From: Cordylochernes scorpioides
Taxonomy: Eukaryota > Arthropoda > Arachnida > Pseudoscorpiones > Chernetidae
Direction: 5' to 3'
DNA length: 64,000 bases
Assembly: GCA_030710605.1 (NCBI GenBank)
Contig: CP092879.1
Span: 47,016,576 to 47,080,575 of the forward strand
The notes below the pieces were generated by a model that was given only the letters and a program-made list of their open reading frames with translations, was not told the origin of the DNA and made no database searches. Position numbers and translations under genes: made by a program. Positions 1 to 10,401 of this stretch are shown here, in pieces. The number at the start of each line of letters is the position of its first letter. The stretch's first letter is position 1.

Positions 1-497
1 AATAGTTATCGTCAAGCACATTTACTTGAATCAAAACTGGTCTAAACCGAATACCTAGGTTATATATATATATCTCTTATATAATTAAAAAATATATTTT
101 CTGCTTGTATTTAGAATTGTTGAGATTATCTTGATTTTGGTTATCTTGAGGATTAAGCTATGGCGGTGCAGTCGTGGTTGAATAATCTTTAAATAAAAAT
201 AATAATGGTTTTGATCAGAGATTGTTTTATTTGATCTAAAGTAATATATAAGAACATAATTTGATTAAAGTACTGCCTGGCTTAAGGCGTAAGAATAAAA
301 ATGAAATACTTATTTACATAATGTACAAAAGGTTTGAGCCGACCAACGGGGAAGAACAACAACGAGATTTTATAGGGGAAGCATGACCTCTGGCGGTCGA
401 TTTAACAGAGTATTTGGATCTATGAAATATAATTTTAAATAGAATAATATTTTAATATAACATAATTTTAAATAAAATATTTTAATATAACATATAT
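1..497. other. AT-rich sequence with a repeat remnant
   Basis: No gene is seen. About 300-420 is related in inverted orientation to about 23440-23670: both share a GAGCCGACCAACGGGGAAG-like stretch and a following AT-rich part. This is probably the same dispersed repeat. The rest is low-complexity AT sequence. Confidence 0.4.
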
Positions 498-499
498 AT

Positions 500-1022
500 T
501 GTAGCAAAGTATTTATTATTTTATTAAACTCCGCCTTTGCCGGTCCCAAGCCCGGATGAAAAAGGAGGAGGGGGACCAGTAACAAGCTCACTAAAAAACC
601 TGGGCTCAGCTGGCCCGGCTGATAGTACCCTGTAAAGGCTCCATATCCAGGGATACACGATGAGCAGTGTTTGTACTCTATGTTAGGAGCAGCTGCACAT
701 GGCGTCTGTTCCTCATGTCAGAGGCGGCCATTTCTTTTGGAGCTAAGTCGGCCTACCACTGAGTAGTGCTCCCAGTCTTAATGACAAAGGCAGACTCATT
801 CTACTTCACCCAATCATGATGGTTGTCAATCTTTAAAAGCTTGATACCCTAATATGATTGAGTGGAGATAAGAAAGAAGAGGAAGGTTATTTTATTAACA
901 AAGTATCTTTTTTTATGTTTATATTTTGTTTTATCTTTTGTTTAACATTCATAGTCTGTTCTTGCCTTAAATAAATTGCTGTGCCATTCTAAAGTTTGTC
1001 TTTCCTAATTTTCCACCTGGCA
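500..1022 (+). repeat. Solo LTR-like repeat split by a SINE insertion
   Basis: The LTR-like sequence starts TGTAGCAAAG at 500, is interrupted after 527 and resumes at about 899. It continues through an AATAAA at about 970 to end near CCACCTGGCA at 1022. The same unit forms both ends of the TRIM-like element at 14413-15098 and occurs at 37135-37295 and, on minus, 48953-49165. The interruption is the retroposon at 528-886. Confidence 0.6.
528..886 (+). mobile_element. GAA-tailed short retroposon (family P), full copy 1
   Basis: The copy begins ACTCCGCCTTTGCCGG and ends in a purine-rich GATAAGAAAGAAGAGGAAG tail. It is bounded by a perfect 12-bp target-site duplication, TTATTTTATTAA, at 516-527 and 887-898. 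The same element with its own duplications is at 48441-48805 and 56071-56441. The short length, lack of coding capacity and simple-repeat tail fit a SINE or other non-autonomous LINE-mobilised retroposon. I see no tRNA A/B boxes in its head. Confidence 0.75.
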
Positions 1023-1638
1023 ATATACATAGTATTAAATATATGCAACTCTAGTGATGTGTGTACCGAAAACACGATTCTTTTCAAAATGGCATAAAAA
1101 TGCACGTTGATTTGGTTGATTAAGATTAATGAGAATTGATTAATATATTTGGCATTTCAGAAAAGTTTTTCCATAGAATGTAATATGAAATGGTAGCCGC
1201 CTCTATGTACTTAGGAAGATCATAGCCCGAAGCCATGGTGTATAGGTTAAATATTTGTTAGAATTTTTTTTTTGTGTTGTAGTGAATTCACAAATCTGAA
1301 TATGCGTGCAGACGCCATAAATATTCATTGTGTTTATAAATAGAAAACAATCCATGTGAAGTTTTTGTTAATGAGGGTGATGAGTTTGGTTTAAATCTTT
1401 TATTAATATCCTTTGATATTTCAACCAGGCTGATTGCCTTTCTAGGAACAGGTTCTCTAGAAACTCTCTCTCTATTCATTGGAGACGCTTATGGGAGGGT
1501 ATTTAAGAGAGGCCTTACTGTTTATGTCATGAACTTGCATAAAAATACTTACGCTCAGTTATGACAAGTAAATAATGTATGTAATATATGCAATATATAT
1601 GTTAGTATTTTATATCCGGAAAACCAGAGTAGCAATAC
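1023..1638. other. No recognisable feature
   Basis: AT-rich sequence. I see no exon, RNA gene or repeat shared with the rest of the window. Confidence 0.4.
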
Positions 1639-1824
1639 ATTCATGGACAAAAATATAAGGAAGTGTAAAGTATTTTATTCCTGATCATATGCTTTTTTGA
1701 AGGAGACATAGGTAATTTTGTTCACACTTGGTTATCTCGTGCGTCTTCAATAAAGGTCACTGTATCTTTAAGAGTTATTGTCTAAATCCCGATATATTTC
1801 TGCTAAGTTTTGTCTATGAGAGAG
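1639..1824 (+). mobile_element. MITE family M1, copy 1
   Basis: This diverged ~190-bp copy has inverted ends related to CTCATGGACAAAACTTAAGG. Its core reads TTTTGTTCACACTTGGTTATCTCGT, TCTTCAATAAAGGTCACTGT and ATCCCGATATA. Related copies are at 2967-3176, 10402-10606, 11140-11323, 42180-42347 and 45290-45450. It has no coding capacity. It is probably a non-autonomous mariner/Tc1-type element, since the ends fall next to TA where they are preserved. Confidence 0.6.
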
Positions 1825-1929
1825 TGTATGTTTTTGAATTGTTCGACATTAAAAACTTACCTTTGTCATGAATGAAAAACATTGCTAATCAGCTTATCTT
1901 GATTGGAAATTTATTCTGTGAGAAAAAAA

Positions 1930-2590
1930 CTATGTATAGCAATATGTAACTATCTATGTAGCAATATGCAATTATGTGTAGCAATATGTAGCTATGTATA
2001 TAGCAATATGTAACATTGTGTAGAAATATGTAACTAACTATCTATGTAGCAATATATGCAATTATGTGTAGCAATATGTAACTATTTATGTAAGCAATAT
2101 GCAATTATGGGTAGCATTATGTAGCTATGTATATAGCTAAATGTAAGTATGTGTAACAATATGTAGCTGTTTGTTAATAAATATGTAACTATGTATGCAG
2201 CAATATGTAACTATGTATGCAGCAATATGTAACTATGTGTGTAACACCATTCAACTATGTGTGGAGCAATATGTAACTTTATGTAACAATATGTAACTAT
2301 ATATGCAGCAATATGCAAGTATGTTAACAATATGTAACTATATATGCAGCAATATGCAAGTATGTTAACAATATGTAACAATTTGTAACTATGTGTGTGT
2401 GACAATATGTAACTATATATGCAGCAATATGCAAGTATGTTAAGAATATGTAACAATTTGTAACTATGCGTGTGACAATATGTAACTATGTATGCAGCAA
2501 TATGCAAGTATGTTAACAATATGTAACAATTTGTAACTATGTGTGTGACAATATGAAATGGTGTGCCTAGCAATATGTAATTATGTATGT
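1930..2590 (+). repeat. AT-rich tandem repeat (GCAATATGTAACTATG-type)
   Basis: Degenerate short tandem units built on GCAATATGTAACTATGTATG run up to the splice acceptor of the LMO exon at 2599. In the second half a longer unit repeats, containing TATGCAGCAATATGCAAG and ATGTTAACAATATGTAAC. Reading frames on the minus strand here only reflect the periodicity. Confidence 0.75.
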
Positions 2591-2598
2591 ATGTTCAG

Positions 2599-2724
2599 GC
2601 TATTCGGAACTACAGGCCTGTGCTCAGCCTGCCATAAAATCATCCCAGCATTCGAGATGGTGATGCGGGCCAGGGGTAACGTCTACCATCTTGAATGTTT
2701 CGCCTGTCAGCAGTGCAACCACAG
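2599..2724 (+). CDS. LMO (LIM-only) gene, internal exon encoding most of LIM2
   Basis: The exon encodes (R)LFGTTGLCSACHKI, then PAFEMVMRARGNVYH and LECFACQQCNH, ending in the first two bases of an Arg codon. This is very close to LIM domain 2 of LMO1/LMO3 and insect Beadex, nuclear adaptor proteins that bridge LDB/Chip with bHLH and GATA factors and do not bind DNA. The zinc ligands visible are C-x2-C, then H-x2-C, then C-x2-C. The acceptor is TTCAG before 2599 and the donor is GTGGGT at 2725. The exon is 126 bp with phase 2 at both ends, the length expected for this LMO exon. The LIM1 exons must lie left of the window. Identity with the LMO family is strong; the exact paralogue is not settled. 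Confidence 0.92.
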
Positions 2725-2966
2725 GTGGGTCAATACATCCTTTATTTTAAATCTCTATTCCCTTGATATGCCCAAGCTACATTTGGTAGACGCTGCGTCT
2801 TGTGAATAGCTTCTTTAACTTGTAAGGTAGAGCAAAACGTAACCTTATAATATGACTTAGATATCTACAGATCTAATCAAATCATCAAATAGCAGTCAAC
2901 AACATATGTGTATAGACTCATTTACTCTTGGCATTCTAGTCAAAATGTTCTGTTTCCTCAATGCAT

Positions 2967-3176
2967 ACACAATGGACAAAACTTAAGGAAGTTTCATATT
3001 TTTATATCGCCGGCTGTCTATTCTTTTTAAAGAGACAGAGGCAATTTTGTTCACACTTGGTTATCTCGTGTGTCTTCAATAAAGATCATTGTGTATCAAA
3101 TATCTTTTAGTTTTATTGTCTGAATCCCGATATACATGCTAAAAGGTACAACTTCCTTAGGTTTTGTCTATGAGTG
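2967..3176 (+). mobile_element. MITE family M1, copy 2
   Basis: The left end is ACAATGGACAAAACTTAAGG. The right end has GGTACAACTTCCTTAGG followed by TTTTGTCTATGAGTGT, its inverted complement. The internal core is shared with the other M1 copies. Length is about 210 bp, with no coding capacity. Confidence 0.75.
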
Positions 3177-4819
3177 TATTATTTGTGAGGAGTGGCTATT
3201 TGTGGACGATATAACCAGGTTGAAGGATCTAACTATATAAAAACACTGATCATGCGCTGGCAGTTTATAGTATCCGCCCCAAGACTAGAAGGTGCTATAA
3301 CATTGAGGGTTGATTGGAACTACTTTTGGTTTTAATTATTTTCACAGAGTCTTTTCTGGAGTTGAGAGAGACACAAGTAGATAGAGTAATGCAAACAGTT
3401 GTTTAATTCTCTCAGCATTTATTCGATCCCTTGAACTGGAAACAAAGAGAAGGCAGGACTCTCTGAAGAAGGTATATAGACTCGTTATAAAGTTCAAAAA
3501 TTGAAAAAAAAAAAACAGTAATATTAAATAAATACTTTATAAACTATTACCATTTACGAGATATCATTATCATACTATTGGGAAAGATATATAACAATCT
3601 CTGAGTTGTTTTTCATATTCATCTTCTTTTCCATTTTTAACGCTATTATCAACTTTTTTTTTCTGAACTGGCAGTACAAGTACGCAAAGCTTTCGATGGC
3701 CAATGAATCAGAGATAGCTTGTAGATCTTTGACTTATTACATCTTCTTTTTAATATTCATTCATATTAGGGTATCTAGCCTGTAGAGTTTGAGACTTTTA
3801 ATGGTGTCCACTGGGGAAGAATAGAGCTTAGCAATGTCAACCATGTCAATGATGTGGTTTGGAGTTGTTACATTGATAGTAAAAGGAAATTATTCTTATT
3901 CTCCTTGTATCCAGGGTCAATAAAGAACATTATAGGACATCCTATTTTAAGTTCTATCTCTTCAATACTTACATTTTAGCTAACAGTCTTCCTTCCAACA
4001 AACACCAGTTATAGTTTCCATAGTTTTACCTGGTTCCTTACTTTATTCGCCATTTTGAAAAGTGCTGAATACAAACCAAGAATAATTAATGTAATGAAAA
4101 GAGTATCATGCGATATAAAATTGCTGATGGCACGTTGGTTTAATTTTATTTCCAACTCCAGGATAGATAGTGTAATGCTCTCAGTAAATTTCTCTGTTTC
4201 ATAATAAGGTTTTTCATATTTTCATCATTCTCTCCTTTAGAATGATTCAATTGTTGCACAACGGTCTGGTTGGTTTACGACTAATCATATCAAGGCTATT
4301 GAGTTCTCTCTTTTAATACAGTATCGAGATTGAGTAATATTTATTACCAAAATGGTACCTAAAGTTTAACACTCGCATAGAAGGCATGACAATAATTATA
4401 ATTCTTATTGTTAGAGCTTCTTGGAGAGATAGGGATATCCTCTATCACAAGAAATAACAGCTAGTAGAACCCAGTGTCTTTCTTCACGCTTCAGTAAGTA
4501 TTTGCGAAAGATCCAAGTCTTTTGATTCAATTATATTCCAGACCCCATATTGGAACTTTCTGATGAGCCTCATGTTACCACAATCTATTTTGTCCCTCTA
4601 AACGTATTCAATATGGTCAATTCTATGTTCCCAATTAATCCTAAGACTAGAAGAGGGAGATATAATATTTGGTAATTGAATTCATAAATTTCGGAATTTT
4701 CATCTGAGAAAATTTTCATGAGATTTCTAATATCCGCCGCTGTCATGGCTTCATTTTCGTGCCTCTTCCAATCCGGGAATGGGAGAAAAGAATTTGATCG
4801 ATCTGGCCAGTCCTTAATT

Positions 4820-5445
4820 AAAAGTGGAGAGCGGTCCAGTTCTCTTCCTCCCCTCTGGACTACAGTCCAGGATATATCTTCCTGTTGGACTCTTTTATAG
4901 CTTCTTCCTCTATAGCAAAGTCCCGCAGCTAGAATCTTTCTTGAATGTCCCACCTCTTCCTACCCTCTGGACTGCAGTCCAGGATATATCTACCTGGTGG
5001 ACTCTATTATAGCTTCTTCATCTATAGCAAAGTCCCGCAGCTAGAATCTTTCTTGAATGTCACACCTCTTCCACTATGGACTACAGCCCAGGATATATCT
5101 TCCTGTTGGACTCTTTTATAGCGTCTTCCTCTATAGCAATAGTCCCGCAGCTAGAATCTTTCTTGAATGTCCCACCTCTTCCACTATGGACTACAGCCCA
5201 GGATATATCTTCCTGTTGGACTCTTTTATAGCGTCTTCCTCTATAGAAAAGTCTCGTAGCTAGAATATTTCTTGAATGTCCCACTTCTTCCTCCCCTCTG
5301 GACACACTACAGTCCAGGATATACCTTCCTGGTGGACTCTTTTATGGCCTTTTCTTCTATAGCAATAGTCCCGCAGCTAGAATATTTCTTGAATGTCCCA
5401 CCTCTTCTTCCCCTCTGAACTACAGTCCAGGATATATCTTCCTCC
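4820..5445 (+). repeat. Tandem repeat, unit ~108-119 bp, about 5 copies
   Basis: The repeated unit contains GGACTACAGTCCAGGATATA, TCTTCCTGTTGGACTCTTTT, CCCGCAGCTAGAATCTTTCT and GAATGTCCCACCTCTTCC. Units start near 4857, 4971, 5081, 5189, 5308 and (partial) 5417. Short open frames on both strands follow the period and are not genes. Confidence 0.85.
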
Positions 5446-5615
5446 CTTATATATCTATAAACCTTCTTTTATTTCAACTAGCTCACGAGCTTTCAAGTCA
5501 AAATACTTACTCCACGACCCTAATATACGACAATATAGATCGTATAAGAGCCTTGAAGTCTTTTGGGTTGAAAGTACGTGGCCCAGTAATATCGAAATGA
5601 AGAAACATTATATGA

Positions 5616-6040
5616 AAAATAGTACAAATGTGATATTGCGTGTGTACTGGGATAAGGTGTATACATTAAGATAGAAAGGGCATCTCCTTATCGTGCAAAT
5701 GAAAGTTTCTGGTGACTTGCCCCATCTATCGGAATAAATATCAACTATCCGTTGATTTTTAATTATTCCAGAATTGGCCAAATACTCATTCTTGATTAAT
5801 CAAGAAAAGCTAACCAGGTACGCGTTTCTGGCTGTTAGCCTTCGTCAGCGTGGTGCAAGTTGTACCTCAACGACCAAAAACGCCTTAAACGCGAACGAGG
5901 TTAGCTTTTCTTGATTAATCAAGAATGTGTATTTGCCTATTCTGGAATAATTAAAAATCAACAAATAGTTAATATATTACGATAGATGGTGCAAAGCCAT
6001 CAGCAACTTTTAGTTACACAATAAGGAGATGCCTTTTTTC
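5616..6040 (-). mobile_element. Hammerhead-bearing fold-back element, family H1, copy 1
   Basis: This is a long imperfect inverted repeat. The left arm starts near AGTACAAATGTGATATTG and GGGCATCTCCTTATCGTGC. The right arm ends CACAATAAGGAGATGCC at about 6031. Each arm carries small hairpins (ATCAAC...GTTGAT-type, GATGGC...GCCATC-type) and a CTTGATTAATCAAG palindrome. The central part holds a hammerhead motif on minus (5812-5853). Related copies are at 15206-15448, 18565-18795, 19684-20012 and 49467-49690. There is no coding capacity. It is probably a non-autonomous Penelope-like or retrozyme-like element. Confidence 0.65.
5812..5853 (-). ncRNA. Hammerhead ribozyme motif (H1 copy 1)
   Basis: Read on minus: CCACG, core CUGACGA, stem II AGGCU-AACA-GCCA, GAAA, then CGCGUA and CCUGG. 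All conserved core bases are present. The C-G pair next to the scissile U-A is retained with a two-base loop (GC), and H17 is A. Stem I (CCACG with CCUGG) keeps four of five pairs. It is probably a slightly decayed ribozyme; activity is inferred, not shown. Confidence 0.65.
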
Positions 6041-6135
6041 TTGATTTATAAATATAGTTGTTGTGTTCTAAATGGTACTGAAGTTTTATGGTTATTCTAT
6101 GGCTTGTTTAAAAAGAATTGAGTTCTATAGTCTAT

Positions 6136-6722
6136 AGTGGGCCTGCCACTGAGTAGTGCTCCCAGTCTTAATGACAAAGGCGGACGCATTCTACATCACC
6201 CAGTCATGATAGTTGTCAAATCTCAAGCTTTACAAGCTTGATACCCTAATAGGATTGAGTGGAGATAAGGAAGAAAAATCAGGATCGGCCTGCCACTGAG
6301 TAGTGCTCCTAGTCTTAATGACAAAGGCGGACGCATTCTACTTCACCCAGATATGATTGAGTGGAGATAAGGAAGAAGAATCAGGATCGGCCTGCCACTG
6401 AGTAGTGCTCCCAGTCTTAATGACAAAGGTAGACGCATTCTACTTCACCCAGTCATGATAGTTGTCAAATCTCAAGCTTTACAAGCTTGATACCTAATAT
6501 GATTGAGTGGAGATAAGGAAGAAGAATCAGGATCGGCCTGCCACTGAGTAGTGCTCCCAGTCTTAATGACAAAGGCATTCTACTTCACCCAGATAGGATT
6601 GAGTGGAGATAAGGAAGAAGAATCAGGATCGACCTGCCACTGAGTAGTGCTCCCATTCTTAATGACAAAGGCATTCAACTTCACCCAGATAGGATTGAGT
6701 GGAGATAAGGAAGAAGGATTTA
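6136..6722 (+). repeat. Tandem array of 5'-truncated family-P SINE tails
   Basis: Five tandem partial copies share GGCCTGCCACTGAGTAGTGC and a GAGTGGAGATAAGGAAGAAG tail, the 3' half of the retroposon at 528-886. Copies are joined by AATCAGGATC linkers. The array probably grew by duplication of one truncated insertion. It ends about 20 bp before the acceptor of the last LMO exon. Confidence 0.8.
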
Positions 6723-6744
6723 GCAGGATTGTCTGTGCGTGCAG

Positions 6745-6865
6745 GTTCTGTGTGGGCGACAGGTTTTACCTCTATGACAACAGCGTGCTCTGCCAATATG
6801 ACTACGAGGAACGGTCATTCCGTCCTGGTAGCAACAATTTCCCCCCTCGTGGTGTCGTGCTGTGA
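6745..6865 (+). CDS. LMO gene, terminal coding exon
   Basis: The exon begins after the acceptor GTGCGTGCAG (ending 6744) with the last base of a split Arg codon, giving (R)FCVGDRFYLYDNSVLCQYDY and then EERSFRPGSNNF and a short tail ending GVVL before TGA at 6863-6865. It completes LIM2: the ligands C-x2-D in CQYD match LMO1/3 (FCVGDKFF...LCQMDYEE). The phase-2 junction with the exon at 2599-2724 joins exactly at the family's conserved NxRFCVGD site. The C-terminal tail is specific to this gene. The acceptor's pyrimidine tract is weak because a SINE array abuts it. Confidence 0.92.
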
Positions 6866-6905
6866 CCCCAGCTTGATGTCCCATGTACATACTGTCTATA
6901 GCATC

Positions 6906-6911
6906 AATAAA
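6906..6911 (+). promoter_or_regulatory. Poly(A) signal AATAAA, LMO gene
   Basis: AATAAA lies 41 bases after the LMO stop codon, followed by T/C-rich sequence. It is the first such signal downstream, so a very short 3' UTR is possible. Alternative sites further on cannot be excluded. Confidence 0.55.
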
Positions 6912-6949
6912 GTATTCCTTTTGTACCCCATCTTCCTCTTCTTCTTCTT

Positions 6950-7200
6950 TCTATATTGTCACGGTGGAGAAGACAAGTATTCCAAAATTTCAATCAAAAA
7001 TAATTCTTGAAAATAAAGATACTTTAGCCCGTAAATCTTTTTATTACTTCGACGTTTCACCAAAAATCTTTTGTCCTCGTCAGGAGCAAATAAAAATTAA
7101 AACATTTAGCAAGGCGTTAAAATAAAAGTAATAAAAATATTTACTGGCCGAAGTATCTTTATTTTCAAGAAATATGAATGCCGGCCAGGCAGCCTTTATC
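6950..7200 (-). mobile_element. Fold-back element carrying a hammerhead motif
   Basis: The inverted arms are AATTCTTGAAAATAAAGATA at about 7001 and its partner TATCTTTATTTTCAAGAAAT at about 7155. They are followed by GAATGCCGGCCAGGCAGCC, which recurs at 44830-44950 and 49770-49800. The left part (TTGTCACGGTGGAGAAGACA) matches 23211. The loop contains the hammerhead at 7036-7097. No coding capacity. Confidence 0.6.
7036..7097 (-). ncRNA. Hammerhead ribozyme motif
   Basis: On minus: UUUUUAUU-UGC-UC, core CUGACGA (7083-7077), a stem-loop of 18 bases, GAAA (7058-7055), CGUC, then GA-AGU-AAUAAAAA. Stem I is 2 bp, a 3x3 internal loop, then 8 bp of perfect pairing, the layout typical of natural hammerheads. 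The cleavage triplet would be GUC. The base of stem II is weak (G-U and a mismatch), so activity is uncertain. Confidence 0.55.
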
Positions 7201-7255
7201 TTTACGATAAAAATAAATCATTAATTAAATATAAAGAGAGTTAAAATCCTCTGAA

Positions 7256-7350
7256 GAGTATAAGTATATGAATTTAAGACATGCGAGGATGTGTTTCTTA
7301 AAGTCCTCTAAGACATCCTCGCATGTCTTAAATTCATATACTTATTAATT
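7256..7350. repeat. Perfect short inverted repeat
   Basis: Arms of about 33 bp run from TAAGTATATGAATTTAAGAC through ATGCGAGGATGT and its inverted copy, around a ~25-bp spacer. This is a cruciform-capable palindrome or MITE remnant. No flanking duplication was identified. Confidence 0.7.
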
Positions 7351-7359
7351 AAATATATA

Positions 7360-7954
7360 GAATGCAAAAATGTGTCAAATTAATTTTACAAGTGATAATC
7401 TACAAACATGATAAGGGGTAATGACATAGCCAAATATTTATGATGATAAAATAAAAACAGAATATTAACAATAATTATTCAGTATCAATATAACACAAAA
7501 ATTCAGTGATACGCTAACCATGACGTATACACGAAAGAACGTGTATAACTGAACATGCGTCGAACCTGAAAGTTTTTGTTGGGTGCTGCGCTGCCTGGAG
7601 TACAGAAGCTCATCTATGATTCCTTTCTTCCTGTGGTAAATCTGTATAAGACCGGTGGTTTTAATAAAGCTGTGTGTATAACACAAAAAAAAACGTTTAT
7701 TTCGACTTTAAAAATTACATTAATTTGTTATTGGGATAGAGAGGGGGGGGCTATATCAAAATCTATGTCGATAGAAATTTTGTAAATGTCGTATTTGGCT
7801 TTGTTCAGGGGATGTCTTCTTCTTCCCTTATTCTCCACATTGCCCCCCCCCCCCCCCGGATAATTTCAAACAGAAGGATCCACACACAACGCCTCTATCT
7901 ATCTATATATATATATGGAATGTCCCAATTAAAGACGACTTCTTACTTACTAAC
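7360..7954. other. Repeat remnant and unannotated sequence
   Basis: About 7375-7485 (ACATGATAAGGGGTAATGAC, AATATTTATGATGATAAAAT) is related to 23300-23390, so a shared dispersed repeat is present. There is a C-tract near 7843-7857. No gene is seen. Confidence 0.45.
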
Positions 7955-8510
7955 AAGGTACAATGATTGAGAAATAAATTAAGTATAACGATATTGTAAC
8001 AAGGTACAATGATTAGGAAAATAAATTAGGAATAACGATATTGGAACAAGGTACAATGATTAGGAAAATAAATTAGGAATAACGATATTGGAACAAGGTA
8101 CAATGATTAGGAAAATAAATTAGGAATAACGATATTGGAACAATTACAATGATTAGGAAAATAAATTAAGGAGAAAAGGATATTGTAACAAGGTATAATT
8201 ATTGGGAAATAAATTTAAGGAGAACAATATTGGAACAAGGTACAATTATTGGGAAATAAATTAAGGAGAACAATATTGGAACAAGATACAATTATTGGGA
8301 AATAAATTAAGGAGAACAATATTGGAACAAGGTACAATGATTGGGAAGATAAATTAAGGAGAACAATATTGGAACAAGGTACAATTATTGGGAAATAAAT
8401 TAAGGAGAACAATATTGGAACAAGATATAATTATTGGGAAATAAATTAAGGAGAACAATATTGGAACAAGGTACAATGATTGGGAAGATAAATTAAGGAG
8501 AACGATATTG
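7955..8510 (+). repeat. Tandem repeat, unit ~46 bp, about 12 copies
   Basis: The unit is approximately GGAACAAGGTACAATGATTG followed by GGAAATAAATTAAGGAGAAC and AATATT. The reading frames on minus (FSLIYFPIIVPCSN repeats) are by-products of the period. Confidence 0.9.
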
Positions 8511-9526
8511 ATATGATAGGAAGATAAAAGAAAACAATATTGGGAAAGAGGCAATGATTATAAGAAAGTTAAATAATTATATATATAATATATATATAAA
8601 CAAAGATCTCTCAAGTCTTTAAATATGAATTCAGAGAACCATTATATAACACCAAATATATTTATAAGGAAGATAGGCTGTGAAAAGAATATTGCAACAA
8701 AGAAAAACGTTAAAAGAAGAGAGAAAAATAATATAAATAAACAAGGATATATATGCAAATTCTTTCTGTATATAATTCATCTTTTTTCTGTAGCGGTGTT
8801 GAATGATTGTTGAAGACCCATTCAGTTCTCTCTTTCTACAGAACCCTCGTTGAAATTCATTCCATATTAAAAGAAACTATAATTGGCCCTGTACAAGTTT
8901 TGTAGGGCTGTGCAAGAGAAGAAACATTGAGGAAAGAGAGCCATATGTAAATGGTTATGTAAATGAACGTTCATCAGTAAATAACTAACTCAAATTTTCT
9001 AAGCAATTATGTACCTGGGTGAATTCTGTGTAGGGCATAGGTCCCCAATAAAAGTATTGTTGTTATTATTGAAAGAAACCTTTTAAACTTGGTCAAAAGA
9101 AGATGTAAACGACGTTTTACTCGGCAAAGGACAACTACCTGGACTTTAAAAGTAAGTAAATCATAGTTACATCTTGCTCTATTCTTGTTAACATATTGTG
9201 TATGTTGAAATTGACAATCGCAGATATTTCTACGATATTTGATATGTATATATTTGCATAGAGTTTTAGTATTGTTTATGCTAATTGACATATCTGCCTA
9301 TATAGCGCGGCTTTGTTGGATTGTTAGTTGGCTAGCGGTTATTGGATAGGACAGGTAGGCGTGAGCTGCTGATGTACATATAATTTGATCTCTTTGTCCT
9401 TCTTTTATACCTTTAGGTAATAAAGAATCTTTCTCTTCCTCTACGACTCCATATATTTTCTTTCAACTGTGTACTTAGTAGCATATTCTTCTATTTGTTA
9501 TATATGATTACATAGTCTCTAGGTAA
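8511..9526. other. No recognisable feature
   Basis: AT-rich. An AATAAA-containing stretch lies near 9048. I see no supported exon or repeat family. Confidence 0.35.
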
Positions 9527-9660
9527 ACGCTTCTCAGTTTACCAAGGCTGGTGTCATGGCTTTGATACCAACCTGAGTCTGCTAGTTTGCGGAGACGGTC
9601 TATATATAGTGCTTAGTTTTAGCGTCTATTTTGTTAGGAGAGGCGCCCTTTATAGATCAA
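9527..9660 (+). repeat. Dispersed repeat family G, copy
   Basis: AACGCTTCTCAGTTTACCAA, GGCTGGTGTCATGGCTTTGA and CTGCTAGTTTGCGGAGACGG are shared with minus 19140-19280, with plus about 19570-19640 and with 48830-48905. The type of element is unknown. Confidence 0.55.
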
Positions 9661-10172
9661 TTTCCTTTCGGCAAAATTTCTATCCATATTTATAATTATA
9701 TATAAACAATTGTGAACGTCGTTGGTATCCCACAACGTTATCAAGTGACTGATTACATGAATAGTGACTGATTACTGATTATATGCGAATTTTGGCGTGT
9801 TGTCTTGCTTCAATAGTTGTAAGACTATTTTCCGTTATCATGATACAATTTGGTGAACTATTTAATCAAATATATCGTGAGAGAGATAATAGTATAGTAA
9901 TTTTGCTTCATCCCGAGAGCTTATACCATTCTAAACAAACTGAATTCGAATTTGTTTACAAAAGATAATTAAAGACAGTAGACCTTTATAAAAGATCATA
10001 ATACGGCTAACAATATCTTAGTAAAAAATAACCATATAGATGATGTTTATTTTCAACCCAAAATAATTATTTTTATTACTGTCAGAGCTAACCATAGTAA
10101 GTTGACAGTATACGTTTCTATGGAGAGATCTCAGTGACGCACAAAGATGTTTATTACATAACTGGGCAGGCC
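9661..10172. other. No recognisable feature
   Basis: AT-rich. A 60-codon open frame at 9783 has no recognisable similarity and is probably chance. Confidence 0.35.
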
Positions 10173-10335
10173 TTAGTCCAGCTTCTTGAAGCCAATGTCT
10201 GCAGCGTATTGTCTGAAGTACCTATGGCAGATGTTGAGGGCATACTTGCTGATGATACGGTGGTGGTTGGTACAAACACGGCAATAGCGAGATCCAGGTC
10301 CTTGGGTGAGAATACCAGATATTTTGGTGGCCCAT
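10173..10335 (-). pseudogene. RpS29: Processed pseudogene of ribosomal protein S29 (uS14)
   Basis: Reading minus from ATG at 10335 gives [12 protein letters not shown]. After an 8-nt deletion the frame shifts and reads [29 protein letters not shown] and [13 protein letters not shown] to TAA at 10173. RpS29 is a 56-residue small-subunit ribosomal protein with a C-x2-C...C-x2-C zinc ribbon; here the fourth Cys is Tyr. The span is 163 nt instead of about 171. It is intronless, and a poly(A)-signal-like AATAAA lies 18 nt after the stop (10155-10150). Frameshift, lost zinc ligand and lack of introns indicate a retrocopy that is no longer functional. No poly(A) tail remains. Confidence 0.85.
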
Positions 10336-10401
10336 TATGAGATATAGTCTTCTTCTCAGTGGCATATGCCTTGACGTCAACAAGTTTTATCTATCTATTT
10401 A

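Larger units (their letters stand above)
2725..6744 (+). other. Last LMO intron, filled with repeats
   Basis: The ~4.0-kb phase-2 intron runs from GTGGGT (2725) to GCAG (6744). It contains an M1 MITE (2967-3176), a ~110-bp tandem array (4820-5445), a hammerhead-bearing fold-back (5616-6040) and a tandem array of SINE fragments (6136-6722) that ends about 20 bases before the acceptor. I see no recognisable feature between about 3180 and 4820. Confidence 0.7.

Noticed and set aside
9783..9968. Small ORF starting MRILACCLASIVVRLF, resembling a secreted peptide
   Set aside because: No supporting context, no repeat conservation and an AT-rich background in which such frames are expected by chance.
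10134..10340. 68-codon + strand frame
   Set aside because: It is the antisense shadow of the RpS29 retrocopy.
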